A stretch of 64,000 nucleotides of DNA from Paraphaeosphaeria minitans (lineage: Eukaryota; Ascomycota; Dothideomycetes; Pleosporales; Didymosphaeriaceae), in contig WJXW01000001.1 of assembly GCA_015832175.1 (NCBI GenBank), positions 434,001-498,000 on the forward strand. Direction: 5' to 3'. A program made the position numbers and the translations under genes. The notes below the pieces were generated by a model. The model saw only the letters and a program-made list of their open reading frames with translations. It had not been told where the DNA came from and ran no database searches. Shown here one piece after another: positions 1-11,761 of this stretch. Position 1 is the first letter of the stretch. Each line of letters starts with the position of its first letter.

Positions 1-524
1 CCTCTTTAATATTTTTCTCTTTAACTGCTATTACATCTTTAGCACGCTTATCTAGTAAGTCTATTTACTAATATAACTAATTTTTGTGTGCGCGTGTAAC
101 CTATAATTTCTCTAACACCTCCTTATAGGCCTTAAACGCAGCCTTTTACGTTTTTCTTAACTCTTTTATCTATATACGTAATTTCTCTTTCTCTACTAAT
201 AAACACTTAAACTTAGACTCTAAAACGCGCACATTATAATATTAACCTTAATAAACACATTCTCTATATCTTCTAGACTAAACGTAAACTTTGTAAACAC
301 AGTTATATTTTATATATATTAAGTATTTCTTAACTATAACTTTGCTAAAGGAGTTAATAAAATTAGTTAGGTAATAGTAATAGGTAGTGCTAGACTTAGA
401 AGGTTATTAGGGTATAATATAAGTAAGCTAACGCTACTTATAACGTAAGGCGAGCTCTAGTTATAACTAGGCATAAGATATAGTTACATAATTTAAGAAT
501 AAATTCTAGTAAGGAGGGAGATAA
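1..524 (+). mobile_element. 3' end of a Ty3/Gypsy chromovirus copy (truncated by window edge)
   Basis: This stretch is the reverse complement, with many transitions, of 11762 to about 12330, which is the 3' internal region of the inverted Gypsy element at 11354-18055. It ends in a purine-rich tract (about 510-524) directly before the LTR at 525, as expected for the polypurine tract of a plus-oriented element. The rest of the element lies left of the window. No open frame survives; TpA is abundant and CpA scarce. The homology is read directly; the chromovirus assignment is inherited from the better-preserved copies. Confidence 0.75.
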
Positions 525-935
525 TATTAAGATCTAAAGGCTAGGCCTCCTAGGATCTTTATATATATTTACATTTGTTGTTTAAGTAACACAGTATAAA
601 AGGTTACGTAATCTAATTAGTGTGATTAGAGCGCCAAGATAACTAATTAGACTAAGCACTTAATATACTAAGCAACTAATTAGTGCTTAATTAGTTTAAT
701 TAGAGCGATTAGTCCACTAATTGCTTAAAGTATATAGAAACGCGAGGATGGGCTCTCTATACTTGTGTTTAATCTATTTATTAATCTATTGTTTAGATTC
801 TAGTAGACCAAATTGTTAACTCGTTACACTTTGTAAGATACTATTATATTAATAAGACCTTCCACCTTCTATAAGTACTCCTGCCCAAGAACCAACCTTA
901 ACCCTTTAGGACTAGCTACCCTCTTAGATTTAACA
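525..935 (+). repeat. Gypsy LTR (subfamily 1)
   Basis: A 411-bp LTR beginning TATTAAGATCT (TG to TA by RIP) and ending TTTAACA. It matches the LTRs at 11354-11761 and 17644-18055, in the opposite orientation, along its whole length. It is the 3' LTR of the copy entering from the left. On its right it abuts gag-internal sequence with no primer-binding site, so it is not a normal 5' LTR for the body that follows. Confidence 0.8.
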
Positions 936-3900
936 GAAGGATAGGCCCTAAGCAGCCTAAAAAACGCGTCTCTAATAGAAGTTAATAACTAATAACTAAG
1001 ACCTATAAATGCTTTACATGTGGTAAACTAGGCTATATAGCTAGGAACTGTAGATTAAAGAACAAAGTCTATTAAACTAAGTTAAATATACTAACTATTA
1101 AGGACTAAGAACCTAATAAGGAATAGAAAGTTATTATAACGCTATTTAGTTACTAACGCGTCACGCTAGAACAAAGTAAGCAATTAGATTTACCTAACTT
1201 ATAATTATATAAAGATCTAGAAGATAACTCTAACATATACTATAACGTAGAAGACGTAGAAGAAATACTAAGATCTCCTACTCCTTACCTATAAAGTAGG
1301 TAGGAAGAAGACAACCCTATATCACCTAAGTATAAACTAAATGTTTAGGACTACATAGAACCCTACTAGGCACTAAAAGGAATGCGACCCTATAAAAATA
1401 AGGAATTAGACTACGTACTAAAGTACTATCTAGACTACTAAAATCCTATATACTAATTTTATATGTGGACGCATTGCGAAGAACTAACATACACATAATA
1501 TAAGGCAGAGAAAGAGGAAAATAAGAAATAACCTAGAAGGAAACTACACTATAGATAGATATAGATAGACTGCCCTATTATAGCTTATAATAAACACCTC
1601 TAGGATAAATAATAAGTAAAATACTTTCCTTACCTTACGCTAAAGGGTAATAAATACTATAATATACTTATTAACAGAGACTATATATAACTATACTAGT
1701 ATACGTGTCTAAACTAAGACTATAAATACTACTATATAGCTAAACATTTAGACAGCTTTACAAACTACCCTACGTAAGAAGTAATAATAGAACTACTAAT
1801 TTAACTAGCACATAAGAATAGTAAAGACTATAGGAGGAATAATAGAAGAACATCCTTACAGGAAGAAGAAGAAGACAATCTATATAAGCTATGTACTTAA
1901 GAATAATAATAGAAATAGATACTTAGAAACGTATACTAAGCACTAGAACTTAATTATAACCTATACAAATAGATGTCTTTTTTAGGCCTAAACTTAGACA
2001 AGAAAACGCCTTTATTAAATTAAATGCTATAGTAAGCACAGTATTAATTAAGCTACTAGTATAGCTTAAAGGAATATAGGCTTAAGCTCTTATAGACTTA
2101 GAAGTAGAAAAGAACTTTATATCTTATTAGATAGTAAGATAAGTAGGACTTATAATATTAAAGAAAGAAGTACCCTATATTATCTATGTCGTAAATAGAT
2201 CCCTAATACCTAAGACCCCTTAGATATACTAGGAGGTTACTACTATAATAACAGTCTAAAGATATAGAGAGGAACTTACCTTAGATGTCTTACTAGAATC
2301 TAAGTATAAGTTAGTCTTAGAATTACCTTAGTTAATAATATACAACCTATAGATTAACTAGGGTACAAAGAAAATATTATTTAAACGCTATAATTGTGTA
2401 TTATAAGCAAAGCCTATGTAATAACTAAAAATAATAGTAGATAAGAGAGTTATTAATAATATAATACTGCGACAGATAGTTAAAAAATAGAAATACACCT
2501 TAGTAGACGCTAGTAGGAACTACTAGGTTAAGAAGTGTAAAAAGGAGGACAATAGCACACCCTTTACCTTACTAAGAGAGTACAGGAAATAGACACACAT
2601 ATTCATAGAAAAGGAAGGAAAAGTAAACCTACTAGAATATTAACCCTAGGATCTTATAATAGACCTAGAAGAAGGGAAGACACTACCTTTTAGACTACTA
2701 TATAGTAAGATAGAAGAAGAACTCCTTAAAGAACGTAATTTTATTAAGATAAACTTTAAAAAAGGATATATATAACTATTAAAGTTACTAGCAGTAAGCC
2801 CTTTTATATTTATTAAGAAAAAAGATAGATTAGATAGACTATACGTTAACTACTAACAACTTAATAATATAATAATAAAGAACTAATATCTACTACTAAA
2901 CATTATAGAGTTATAAGATTAATTATCTTAAGCCAAGATATTCATAATAATAGATCTAAGAGATAGTTACTACCTTATATAAATTAAGAAAGGTAAAGAA
3001 TAGAAAATAGCGTTTTAATTACGCTACAGACTATTTAAGTATAAGGTTATGCTATTTAGACTTATAAATGCACTAGCAGCTTTTATAGCACTTATTAACA
3101 ACGTACTCTATAAATATCTAGACATATTTATTATTACGTATATGGACAATATCCTTGTCTTTTCTAAAAACGAATTAGACCACACTAAGTATATATAGAT
3201 AGTACTAGAAGCACTAGACAAAGTATGCCTTTACATTAAACTTAAGAAATATAAGTTTAACGTTAAATAACTTAAATTCCTAGGACATATTATTACTATA
3301 GAAGGAATCGAGATAGCACTAAGTAAAGTTAAATATATTAGGAACTGGCTAATACTAAAGACAGCTAAGAATATCTAAGAATTCTTAGAATTCTATAGAT
3401 TTAATTAACAATTTATCTAAAATTATGTAAAGGTTATAATACCTTTAATAAATTTTATAAAGAAGGACGTACCCTTTAAATAGATAAATAAGTATAGAAT
3501 GTTATTCTAACTCCTTAAGATAGTATGTATTATAGAACCTATTCTTATTTACTTTAGAAGTAATAAACCACTGCGCTTTAAAACAGACGCTAGCGATCTT
3601 ACGCTAGGCGCCTACGCTAAATAAGAATATAATAGTAAATAGCACCTAATTGCCTATTACTTATATAAATTTAATAACGCCAAAACACGATATAATATAT
3701 ATAATAAAGAACTCTACGCTATTATTAAAGCCTTAAAGTACTAGAGGATTTACGCACTTAGTTACTTAACACTAGAAATCTATATAAATTATAAGAACCT
3801 TCTAAGGTTTATAATAATAAAAGAACTTACGCTATAATAATAAAGATAGTTATAAACTACTAGGCAGTATAAGTTTAAAATGATCTATATAGCTAGAAAA

Positions 3901-5950
3901 GAAAATAGCAGAGTAGACGCTCTTAGCTAACAAAGTAATCTAGTAAGAGAAAAAGTAAAAACCTTCTCTACAATCCTTCGCAAAGCTAAAGATAAATCTC
4001 TAGAACTAATAGTAGAACTAAATTAACTTTTAGTAGTTAACTAAGAAGTTCTAGAACATCTATAGACTAAGATTATCTAACAATACCACAATAACCCTAT
4101 GTACAGACACCTAGGCATCACAAAAATAATAGAACTTATTTAAAGGAATTATACCTTTAAAGGAATTAAGGAAGCTATAATAACTTATATCTATAAATAT
4201 GTAGAATGCTAGAGAAATAAACACAGCATATATCTTAAATATAGAGAGATATAAGTAATTAGAATACTAATAGCACTATAGGAAGACATTACTATAGATT
4301 TTATTACAGGAATTCTAAACACTAAGAATCTAATAACAGGAATTAAATACAACAGTATACTAGTAATAGTCTACTAACTAACTAAGTATATTAAGCTTAT
4401 TCTATGTCTTAAAAGAATAATGGCAAAGGAACTCGCTTTTCTTATCCTAGACTAACTAATAGAATCCTAAAAATAATTATTAGCAATAGAGATAAACTCT
4501 TTACGTTAAATTATTAGATAACGCTTATAGCACTACTTAGAACAAAACAAAAGCTATTAACGGCTTACTATCTATAAATAGACAGACAGATAGAACGTAC
4601 AAACTAAACTATAGAAATATACCTACGCATCTACTGTAATAGTTAGAAGAATAACTAGGTTTTATTACTACCTATAGCATAGTTAGCCTATAATAACAAA
4701 GTATTAGCAGTATTAGGACATACACTATTCTATGTAAACTATAGAAGACACCTATATCTCTTTAACTAATAATTTCCTACGATAATTAAAGCAAAAGAAG
4801 CTATAGATATAGCAGAAAATATAAAGAAAATACACTAACAACTCTAAGAAAATCTTAAGAAAGCTTAGTAGTAATTAATTTTATACTAAAATTAAAAACA
4901 AAAAATAGCACTTTAGCTAAAGAAGGGGGATAAAGTATATCTACTTACAAAGAACCTTTAAACTTAGAAGAAGAAATATAAGAAACTAGATTATATTAAG
5001 GTTAGACTATTTTACATTTCTAAGTAAATATTACTAGTAAACTATAAGTTGGAACTACCGCTAGATATAAAAATATACTTAGTATTCTATGTATTACTAC
5101 TAGAACTAGTAGACCCTAAAACACTAGTTAAAACCACCTTCTATTACTAAGCTTAGGAAGAAACTAAGTTTAAGGTAGAACAAATTCTATAAGTACGCAA
5201 CACGTATATAGACACTAAAGAATACCTTATTAAATAGAAAGGGTATTTATCTAGTAAAAATATATAGGAACCTAAGGAAAACCTATCTAACTATTAATAA
5301 TAGATAAACAACTTCTATAATTAGACGCCAGAAATTATAAAGAGACAACTAGGACGCACCTAGGAATTACTACTAGTATAAGGGCTAGCCTATAAAATAG
5401 ACTAGTTAATTATCTTAGCGCCTAATAGCGCGTTAGAATTTATTAATATAGTAGCCTACGCTAACTCCTCCTGCGCCTTAAGCACTTCTAACTTATTTAT
5501 AGTATTTATACTATAATTAAATAATTCTTATTCCTTCTAACATAATTTCTTTTACTAATTACGTAGACGCACTATCTTCTCTCGCGCCTAATAGGCGCAA
5601 AAGAGAGCTACTTTAGCTAGCTCTTCCTTAATATAGAGTTTTATCTCCTCTTTAGCCTCTAACTTCTCTAACCTCTCTATTTTAGCATCTATTTTTAAAT
5701 AATCTAGTAAAAAGATCTTCTTAGGCTTATATTTCTAGTTTTTCTACCTAACGCAGTTAGTACACTAAGAGTGTAAAGAAAAAAAATAATAAGCGTATTT
5801 CTTCTTAGCGTAGTATAAATAAGTAATTATTACAAAAATATAGTCTTTTTTAAGATAATTAGCTTAACTATAGCAATATTAAATAGAATAAGATAATAAC
5901 TTTATAGGTAGTTAACTTATAAGGACATTAAGCTTAGAGGAGAAAGATAA
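936..5950 (+). mobile_element. Ty3/Gypsy chromovirus body, RIP-inactivated, 5' truncated
   Basis: Degenerate gag-pol on the plus strand. In order: gag zinc knuckle near 1009-1050 (CFTCGKLGYIARNC, with the ligand His now Tyr); protease region near 2280-2350; reverse transcriptase with SPFIFIKKKDRLDRLYVNY near 2797-2855 and YMDNILVF near 3139-3162 (Asp to Asn in the YMDD box); FLGHIIT near 3276; RNase H with KTDASD near 3580; integrase core near 4290; and a C-terminal chromodomain near 5222-5300 in which every Trp codon is TAG. The family order is that of chromoviruses, whose chromodomain guides integration to heterochromatin. The first roughly 800 bp of the element, including the primer-binding site and N-terminal gag, are absent. 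No long open frame remains. Confidence 0.88.
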
Positions 5951-6406
5951 TATTAGGATCTAGCTATACGCAAGTAGTAGGGCGTAAGCTTATTAGACTA
6001 CTAGTCTACTAGAGTTAGCTAACTAAATAGTTAGATAATAAGTTATAGGTCTTAAGAGTCCTAAGGACTACATAGGCCTCGCCTATACAGGAACTCTAGG
6101 ACGCGTGGGACTCGCCTACACGGGACTCTAGGACATATAGGACTCTAGGACATATAGGACTCTAGGACATATAGGATTCTAGAAAGTATAGGACTACTTA
6201 GTATATAGAAACGTGAGAATAAGCTTCTTATACTTATATTTAATCTATTTATTAATCTATTATTTGGATTCTAGTAGACTAAATTATTAACTTATTACAC
6301 TTTGTAAAATACTATTATATTAATAAGACCTTCCACCTTTTGTAAGTACTCCTACCTAAGAACTAACCTTAACCCTTTAGGACTAGCTACCCTCTTGGAT
6401 TTAACA
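5951..6406 (+). repeat. Gypsy 3' LTR with a different U3 (subfamily 2)
   Basis: A 456-bp LTR preceded by a purine-rich tract (AGAGGAGAAAGATAA) and ending TTTAACA at 6406. Its last roughly 215 bp match the end of the LTR at 525-935, but its first half does not. That half carries three tandem copies of a 17-bp unit (GGACTCTAGGACATATA) at 6123-6173. The U3-like half has therefore been replaced, while the R/U5-like half is shared. Confidence 0.75.
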
Positions 6407-8935
6407 TATATTAGGTATTCTATACAGCGTTTCCTTACGCAATCTAGTGTAGGCTAGGGCGTAACTTCTCTATTATTACTTCTAATAGGATAGTAGGTTG
6501 TTAAGGGTAGTTTTAACTTTATTTTTCTATTAAAACTTGTCTTTATTATGTCCCTATAAAGACATTTCCTAATTTACTCTTATCTAATTAGTTATTAGGC
6601 TCCTTTTCCTTCTTAGAGAGTAGTTACTAGGCCTTTAAATGTAGTTTATTCTAAGAAAATATTAATCTAACTATAATACCTCTTACCTCTTAGGTTAGTG
6701 CTGCTATTAGAATAAAACTAGTATTTAGGGTATTAATAAGTGTAATTAGCTCTTTATCTAATAGAGGAGTAGAGGCTATTTAAGCACCCTTCTTTCTACT
6801 AGTAGTCTTAGCTTCTAGTATAGCTTAGACAATACTCTCCTCTATTATCTAAGTAGATTTAGAAGCTCTTTAGTTTACTTCTATAACTACTACTTATAGC
6901 ACTAATTTATTATTATTAATTACTAGTAGAGGAGATTCTAGGCGGAATTCTCTAATCTATAGCTAGGGATTAATCCTAACTCTTCTTTCCTAAAGGTCTC
7001 TTATTTAAGCCACTAACACTAGTTTACTTACTCTAGCCCCTACAACCCTTTTAATACTTAGTTAGTTCTATTGTTCTTATAAGCTCTTTTCTACTACTCT
7101 AGTCCTAGTAGCATTTACTTCCCCAGTTATATTAACTTCTTTAGATAGGTAGGAGACCTCTAATAGAGTAGCGTAGAAGGCTTTAGCCCTTTTTATTACT
7201 TCTATATCTAGCTCCTAGTCTCCCTGCTTACTACTTATTAACCTAAAATATAATTAGCCTAATTTGTGTTTAAAATAAGTAGAGGCTTTCTTACCCTCTA
7301 GGCCTAGCACCTAGCTAAAATTCTTCTCTAAATCCTTATTAGTAACGTTAAAATACTATTTAATCTCCCTAAGTAGGTACTAGAGCTGTGCATCTCCCTA
7401 GAAGCGGGATATAGGCCTCCTGAATTTCTCTATCTAAAGGTGTTTTAGGCTATAGTAGAAGTTAAAAAACTAGCTATTAGTGTAAAAGTTTTATAGTACT
7501 AACCTCTTTTAATAAGACCTTAGCGCTAAAGGCAGTCCTTTATAATGTGCCTAGTCTCTCTATAGGTTCTATAAGCCTAGACTTAATATTCCTAATCGCG
7601 AATTACCTAAGTACCCGCACTAGGGTTTATAATAGGGTTATAGGAGCTCTTAAATAACCTATTATTACATTCTATATAAAGGGTTAGCCCTATAAGCTTA
7701 TTAAAAGCGTATTAGTTATTAGCTAGCTTATTAAGAATAAGACTAGTAGTAGTAGGCATAGAAGCCTTCTATTACTTATATTTTTCTATAGTAAGGGTAA
7801 GCCCTCCTATCTTTGTAATAACCTTTTAGACTTACGCATCTACTTCTTTTTTATAATTTTTATTTCCTCCTATTCTTGTTTCCTCCTGTACCTTAAAAAA
7901 CTTCCTAGGTAGTAGGATAAGTAGGATTACTAATAAAGTAGCTTTAGAATAAGCTAGATTTATAGTAACTTATCTCTCCTCCTACTGTATAGCCCTAATT
8001 ACCTTATCCTAGTCTCTACACTAGCGAAAGAAATTGTATATTTCTTATACCTAATAGGTGTTGATATTACCTCCTCTTAGGCGACTCTCTATTAGTATTC
8101 TATGTATAACTATAGTCTTATTATCTTAGCTAAGACCTCTAAAGAAAAGAGTCTCTACTTCTATTTACACAATTTGTGATTAAGTAAAAGTAGCTTAGGT
8201 ATAGCTATTAAACTTATAAAAGTAGTTATTTAGTATAATAGGCTACTAGCTTACTTTATTAAGCTAGCTCTTAAGGTAGGCTCTAGTTAATTTTTAGTAC
8301 TCTAAGTCTATTAATAAGTACTTAGAGCAAAGTATCTTTTAGAAGTCTTTCTAGTTAACTAAAGCGCTTTTATAGGCTAGCAGTTTTATAATATCCCTTT
8401 AGTAGGTGCCTAAGTAGAAGTAAAGTAGCTTTTGTTTCTTAAGCTCCTTACTCTACCCTACTTCTTCTACTTAAAAGTTATAGTTTTCTAAAAAGGTAGT
8501 AATATTAATACTACTAAAGCTTAGTGCGTTACTATTGTTTAGGCTTAGAGTAAACTAAGCTACATTTCTCTTTTAGGGAAAGCCTCCTATTTCTAGTTCT
8601 CTATCTTTAAACTATTTTCTTTCGTCTATGTCTTTTAAAAGGTAATTAGTAATACCCTAGCTTATCTATCTAGTGCTGCTCTTAGTTAGGATAGTTAGAT
8701 AAATAAGGTTATTATAAAACCTATACAAATTTATTTAATCTCTTTTCTATTTTTTTTCTATTATCTACTTATTCTTATGTTAGCTTTCTGTTAGTAATTT
8801 AGCTTTAGGTATGCAGATAACAATCTCGCTTAATAGAATCCTACTACTAATACCTTACTTCCCCTTTTGTCCCTAACTTAATTATTGCTTAGACTAGAAT
8901 TGTTTAGGGTTTATTACATTCGCTCTTTCTAGGAG
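6407..8935 (-). pseudogene. Unidentified RIP-degraded coding relic
   Basis: On the minus strand, long stretches read as coherent protein once TAG/TAA are taken as former Trp/Gln codons; frames are followable at about 6470-6700, 7141-7440, 8000-8120 and 8160-8460. The segment near 8340 reads like a helical, gag-like stretch (NWKDFQKILCSKY, where the Trp is an inferred TAG reversal), and the one near 8080 contains ESRLRGGNINTY. I could not assign a family: no reverse transcriptase, integrase or knuckle motif was recognised. It could be a large gag, a DNA transposon or a captured host gene. The damage is the same as in the neighbouring retroelements, so the sequence was itself repeated when mutated. 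Confidence 0.45.
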
Positions 8936-8939
8936 TCTA

Positions 8940-9330
8940 GTGGCTACTTAAAGGTCCTCTAGTCTGTTGCTCTTTCTACCTAATAACTGCTTAAAAGTCT
9001 ATTAGTCTGTCGTTATTTTGTTCCTAGCTAACTAATAACTACTTAAAAGTCTATATAGTCTATACTAGCACTAGATAGATGCTTAAAAGTCTATTAGTCT
9101 GTTATTGTTTTATTTCTAGGTAATTGGTGACTACTTAAAAGTCTATTAATCTGTCTGTCTGGGCAACTAATAATTACTCAAAAGTCTATTAATCTGTCTG
9201 TCTGGGCAACTAATAACTACTTAAAAGTCTATATAGTCTGTCTGTCTATGTACCTAATAGCTACTCAAAAGTCTATTGGTCTTATTACTCTGTTCCTGGC
9301 TATTTAGCAGCTACTTAAAAGTCTACTAAA
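8940..9330. repeat. Imperfect tandem repeat, about 8 units
   Basis: A phrase close to CTACTTAAAAGTCTATTAGT followed by CTGTCTG or CTGTT recurs about eight times at roughly 35-60 bp spacing. The intervening sequence varies, and two adjacent units (around 9140-9220) share the spacer TCTGTCTGGGCAACTAATAA. Unlike the flanks, it still contains CTG and TCTG, so it may be younger or less affected by RIP. Function unknown. Confidence 0.7.
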
Positions 9331-10382
9331 TAGCTTCTATTAGTTCTCTAAATACTTATCACTATACTTCTCTACATTCTTTTTAAAGCAGCCCTATGTC
9401 CCTTACTAAAAATGTGGTGTTATAGGTGCGTTTGCCTTAAGTGAGGAATATAAAAGAATGAGTTAAGTTCTCCTATCTAAAATCTATTATATAAATCCAA
9501 CTACTCTAATTGTCTATTAGGTCTCTTTATATCTTATCTAGTTGGCGCTCTCTTCTTTTCTTTTGTCTGTTCCCTAATCAGCTATCCTAAACAACAGCTA
9601 ATTAGCCCTATGTTTCTCCAATTCTCCATCGTAGGCCAACCTTTACACTACAATATAACCTTTATAGTAGTATTAGGCGCCCTAGTGCGTTTAAACCTCT
9701 ATTATAACTTAAACACGTGTAAGTAGGCATTCCTCTATATTAGTAAGGGGTAGTAGTAATAGAGGTAATAGGCTGGAATCTATATTATTTTTGGCTCTAT
9801 AAAATGGCACAAAATTAGCGCCACTAAATTTCTTTTAATCTTTTTAATAGTCTATACATTTCCCTTAAATAATATCTAGGTAGAACCACCTACAGTTGTA
9901 AGTAAGACAGATAGTTAATTACATTTAATTAAGTTTAGTATATAACTTAAATATATATACACTTTTCTCTAGAAGAAGCCTAGGCTCTTATAGGAAGTTT
10001 AGGGCTTTTAGATCTATAGGTAGGTAAGTAGGATTATTTCACTAATTAGCTTAGTGATTAGTAATTATAAAATCTTAAGTAGTAATAGCTCTATTATTAA
10101 ATTTGTTATCACTAGAAGTCGCAGGGCTATTAAAGACTAATACTTAGTCTAATACCTCTAAGGTAGGTGTGGGTTACTAAGGAGTAGATGCTGTACGTTA
10201 TATATATATAATTATAAACATATTTATTAGCTATTGTGTAGCTAGTAGTACTAGACGGATTCTAGACAAAGGTGGTTAGAGTAATAGAACTGTAGATAGA
10301 GGTTATAGCGTAAGACCTATTTAATAAAATAATAGTTAGGGTAGTAATCTAAATACCTCTAGAAAAGCTTACGGGCTATATA
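9331..10382. other. AT-rich sequence, nothing identified
   Basis: I see no open frame, LTR end or recognisable domain here. The piece near 9590-9660 is a little richer in C and contains CCA-rich words unlike its surroundings, but nothing assigns it. Confidence 0.5.
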
Positions 10383-10508
10383 TTAAAGTGTAAATTAGTG
10401 TTAAAGTATAGGTTAGTGTTAAAGTATAAGTTAGTGTTAAAGTATAAGTTAGTATTAAAGTGTAAGTTAGTGTTAAGGTACAAATTAGTGTTAAGGTACA
10501 AATTAGTG
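10383..10508 (+). repeat. 18-bp tandem repeat, 7 units
   Basis: Seven head-to-tail copies of an 18-bp unit (consensus TTAAAGTATAAGTTAGTG) fill 126 bp without an indel. Because 18 is a multiple of three, one frame is open through the array and repeats a six-residue Leu-Lys-Tyr-Lys-Leu-Val motif. The differences between units are almost all transitions (AGTG/AGTA, GTATA/GTACA). Confidence 0.9.
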
Positions 10509-11086
10509 TTAAAAGAGGTTAAGTAAAAGGTTGTAATAGAGATAGTAAGAATATTGGTAGTGTTAACGCTGTATCTATAGAAGCTAGTAGATAATCTAGT
10601 GTACTAGCATTAAAGCTAAGAGAGCGCTATTCATAAAAATAGTATATAGGTAAAAAAAGAGTATATTTTCCTCTACACTACGTATTTGTTTTTATAGGTT
10701 TACTACTTTTAAAGGAATTAATAGCTAGGTTAAGCACATAACTATACTTAGCGTAATAGAGTACTATATATTAGCTAGCTATTAGTTATAAACTAGCGAA
10801 AGGGTAGTAAGTAAAAAGAGGTTACTAAAGTGTTTAAGAAGTAGTAGGTGCGAAAAACTATGCGTAGAGTAGTAGGATGTAGGAAAATTTTACTAGGTAT
10901 TAGTTTTAGTATTAGGAGATTTTCACAGGTAAAGAGCTAGCTAATAGTTAAGAAGCGTAGAGTGTTTATAGCGTATATTTAGCATAAATAAGAGTAAATA
11001 TTATATACCTATTTATGTGCTATTGTCTATATAGTCCTGAAGAATAGGTAGGATAATATTATATTTAAAAATATTCTACTAATCTG

Positions 11087-11200
11087 CTTTATGAAGACAC
11101 TATTCTGCCTATTCATAAAGCTTATAAACCTTATAGGCAAGAACTTCCTCCTAATCTAGATTATCTGTATACTATAGAAACCATTAATACTATATAATAA
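11087..11200 (+). pseudogene. Small coding fragment of unknown family
   Basis: A short plus-strand frame reads LYEDTILPIHKAYKPYRQEL and continues through PPNLDYLYTIETINT before stops. The composition is protein-like and less Lys/Ile/Asn-biased than random AT-rich frames. I do not recognise the family. The surrounding 10509-11353 holds no other feature I can support. Confidence 0.3.
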
Positions 11201-11353
11201 TAATTAAATAGTATTTAACAAATATAAGCTACTAGGACCTTAACGCTAGAGGGAGTAAAGTACTATCTCTTACTATCTTAGTATTTATTTGTATACGCAC
11301 TGTAATTACTTACTAAAGTGGGAGATTTAATAGTATATATAGAGGTAGTTTAG

Positions 11354-11761
11354 TATTAAATTTAAGAGGGTAGCTAGTCCTAAAGGGTTAAGGTTAGTTC
11401 TTGAGCAGGAGTACTTACGAAGGTGGAAGGTCTTGTTAATATAATAGTATCTTACGAAGTGTAATAAGTTAATAATATAGTCTACTAGAATTTAAATAAT
11501 AGATTAATAAATAGATTAAATATAAGTATAAACGTTCATGCTTGCGTTTCTATATACTTCGAGTAATTAGTAGACTAATTACTCTAATTAAACTAATTAA
11601 GTACTAATTAGTTACTTAATATATAAAGTGCTTAGTCTAATTAGTTACCTTAGTACTCTAATTACACTAATTAGGTTATATAACTTCTTGTGCTGTGCCA
11701 CTTAAATAATAACGTAGATATATATAAAGATCCTAGGAGGCCTAGCCTTTAGATCTTAATA
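11354..11761 (-). repeat. Gypsy 3' LTR of inverted element
   Basis: A 408-bp LTR with ends TATTAAA...TTAATA (TG/CA ends mutated), homologous to 17644-18055 in the same orientation and to 525-935 in reverse. The adjacent minus-strand purine tract is read on the plus strand as TTATCTCCCTCCTT at 11762-11775. Confidence 0.82.

Noticed and set aside
8940..9330. Possible CRISPR-like array (conserved core, variable spacers)
   Set aside because: Eukaryotic nuclear context, irregular spacer length, imperfect cores and no associated genes.
6407..11353. Starship-type giant transposon with a DUF3435 captain
   Set aside because: I considered it for the unclassified coding relic, but no tyrosine recombinase residues could be read with confidence, so it is left as unknown.
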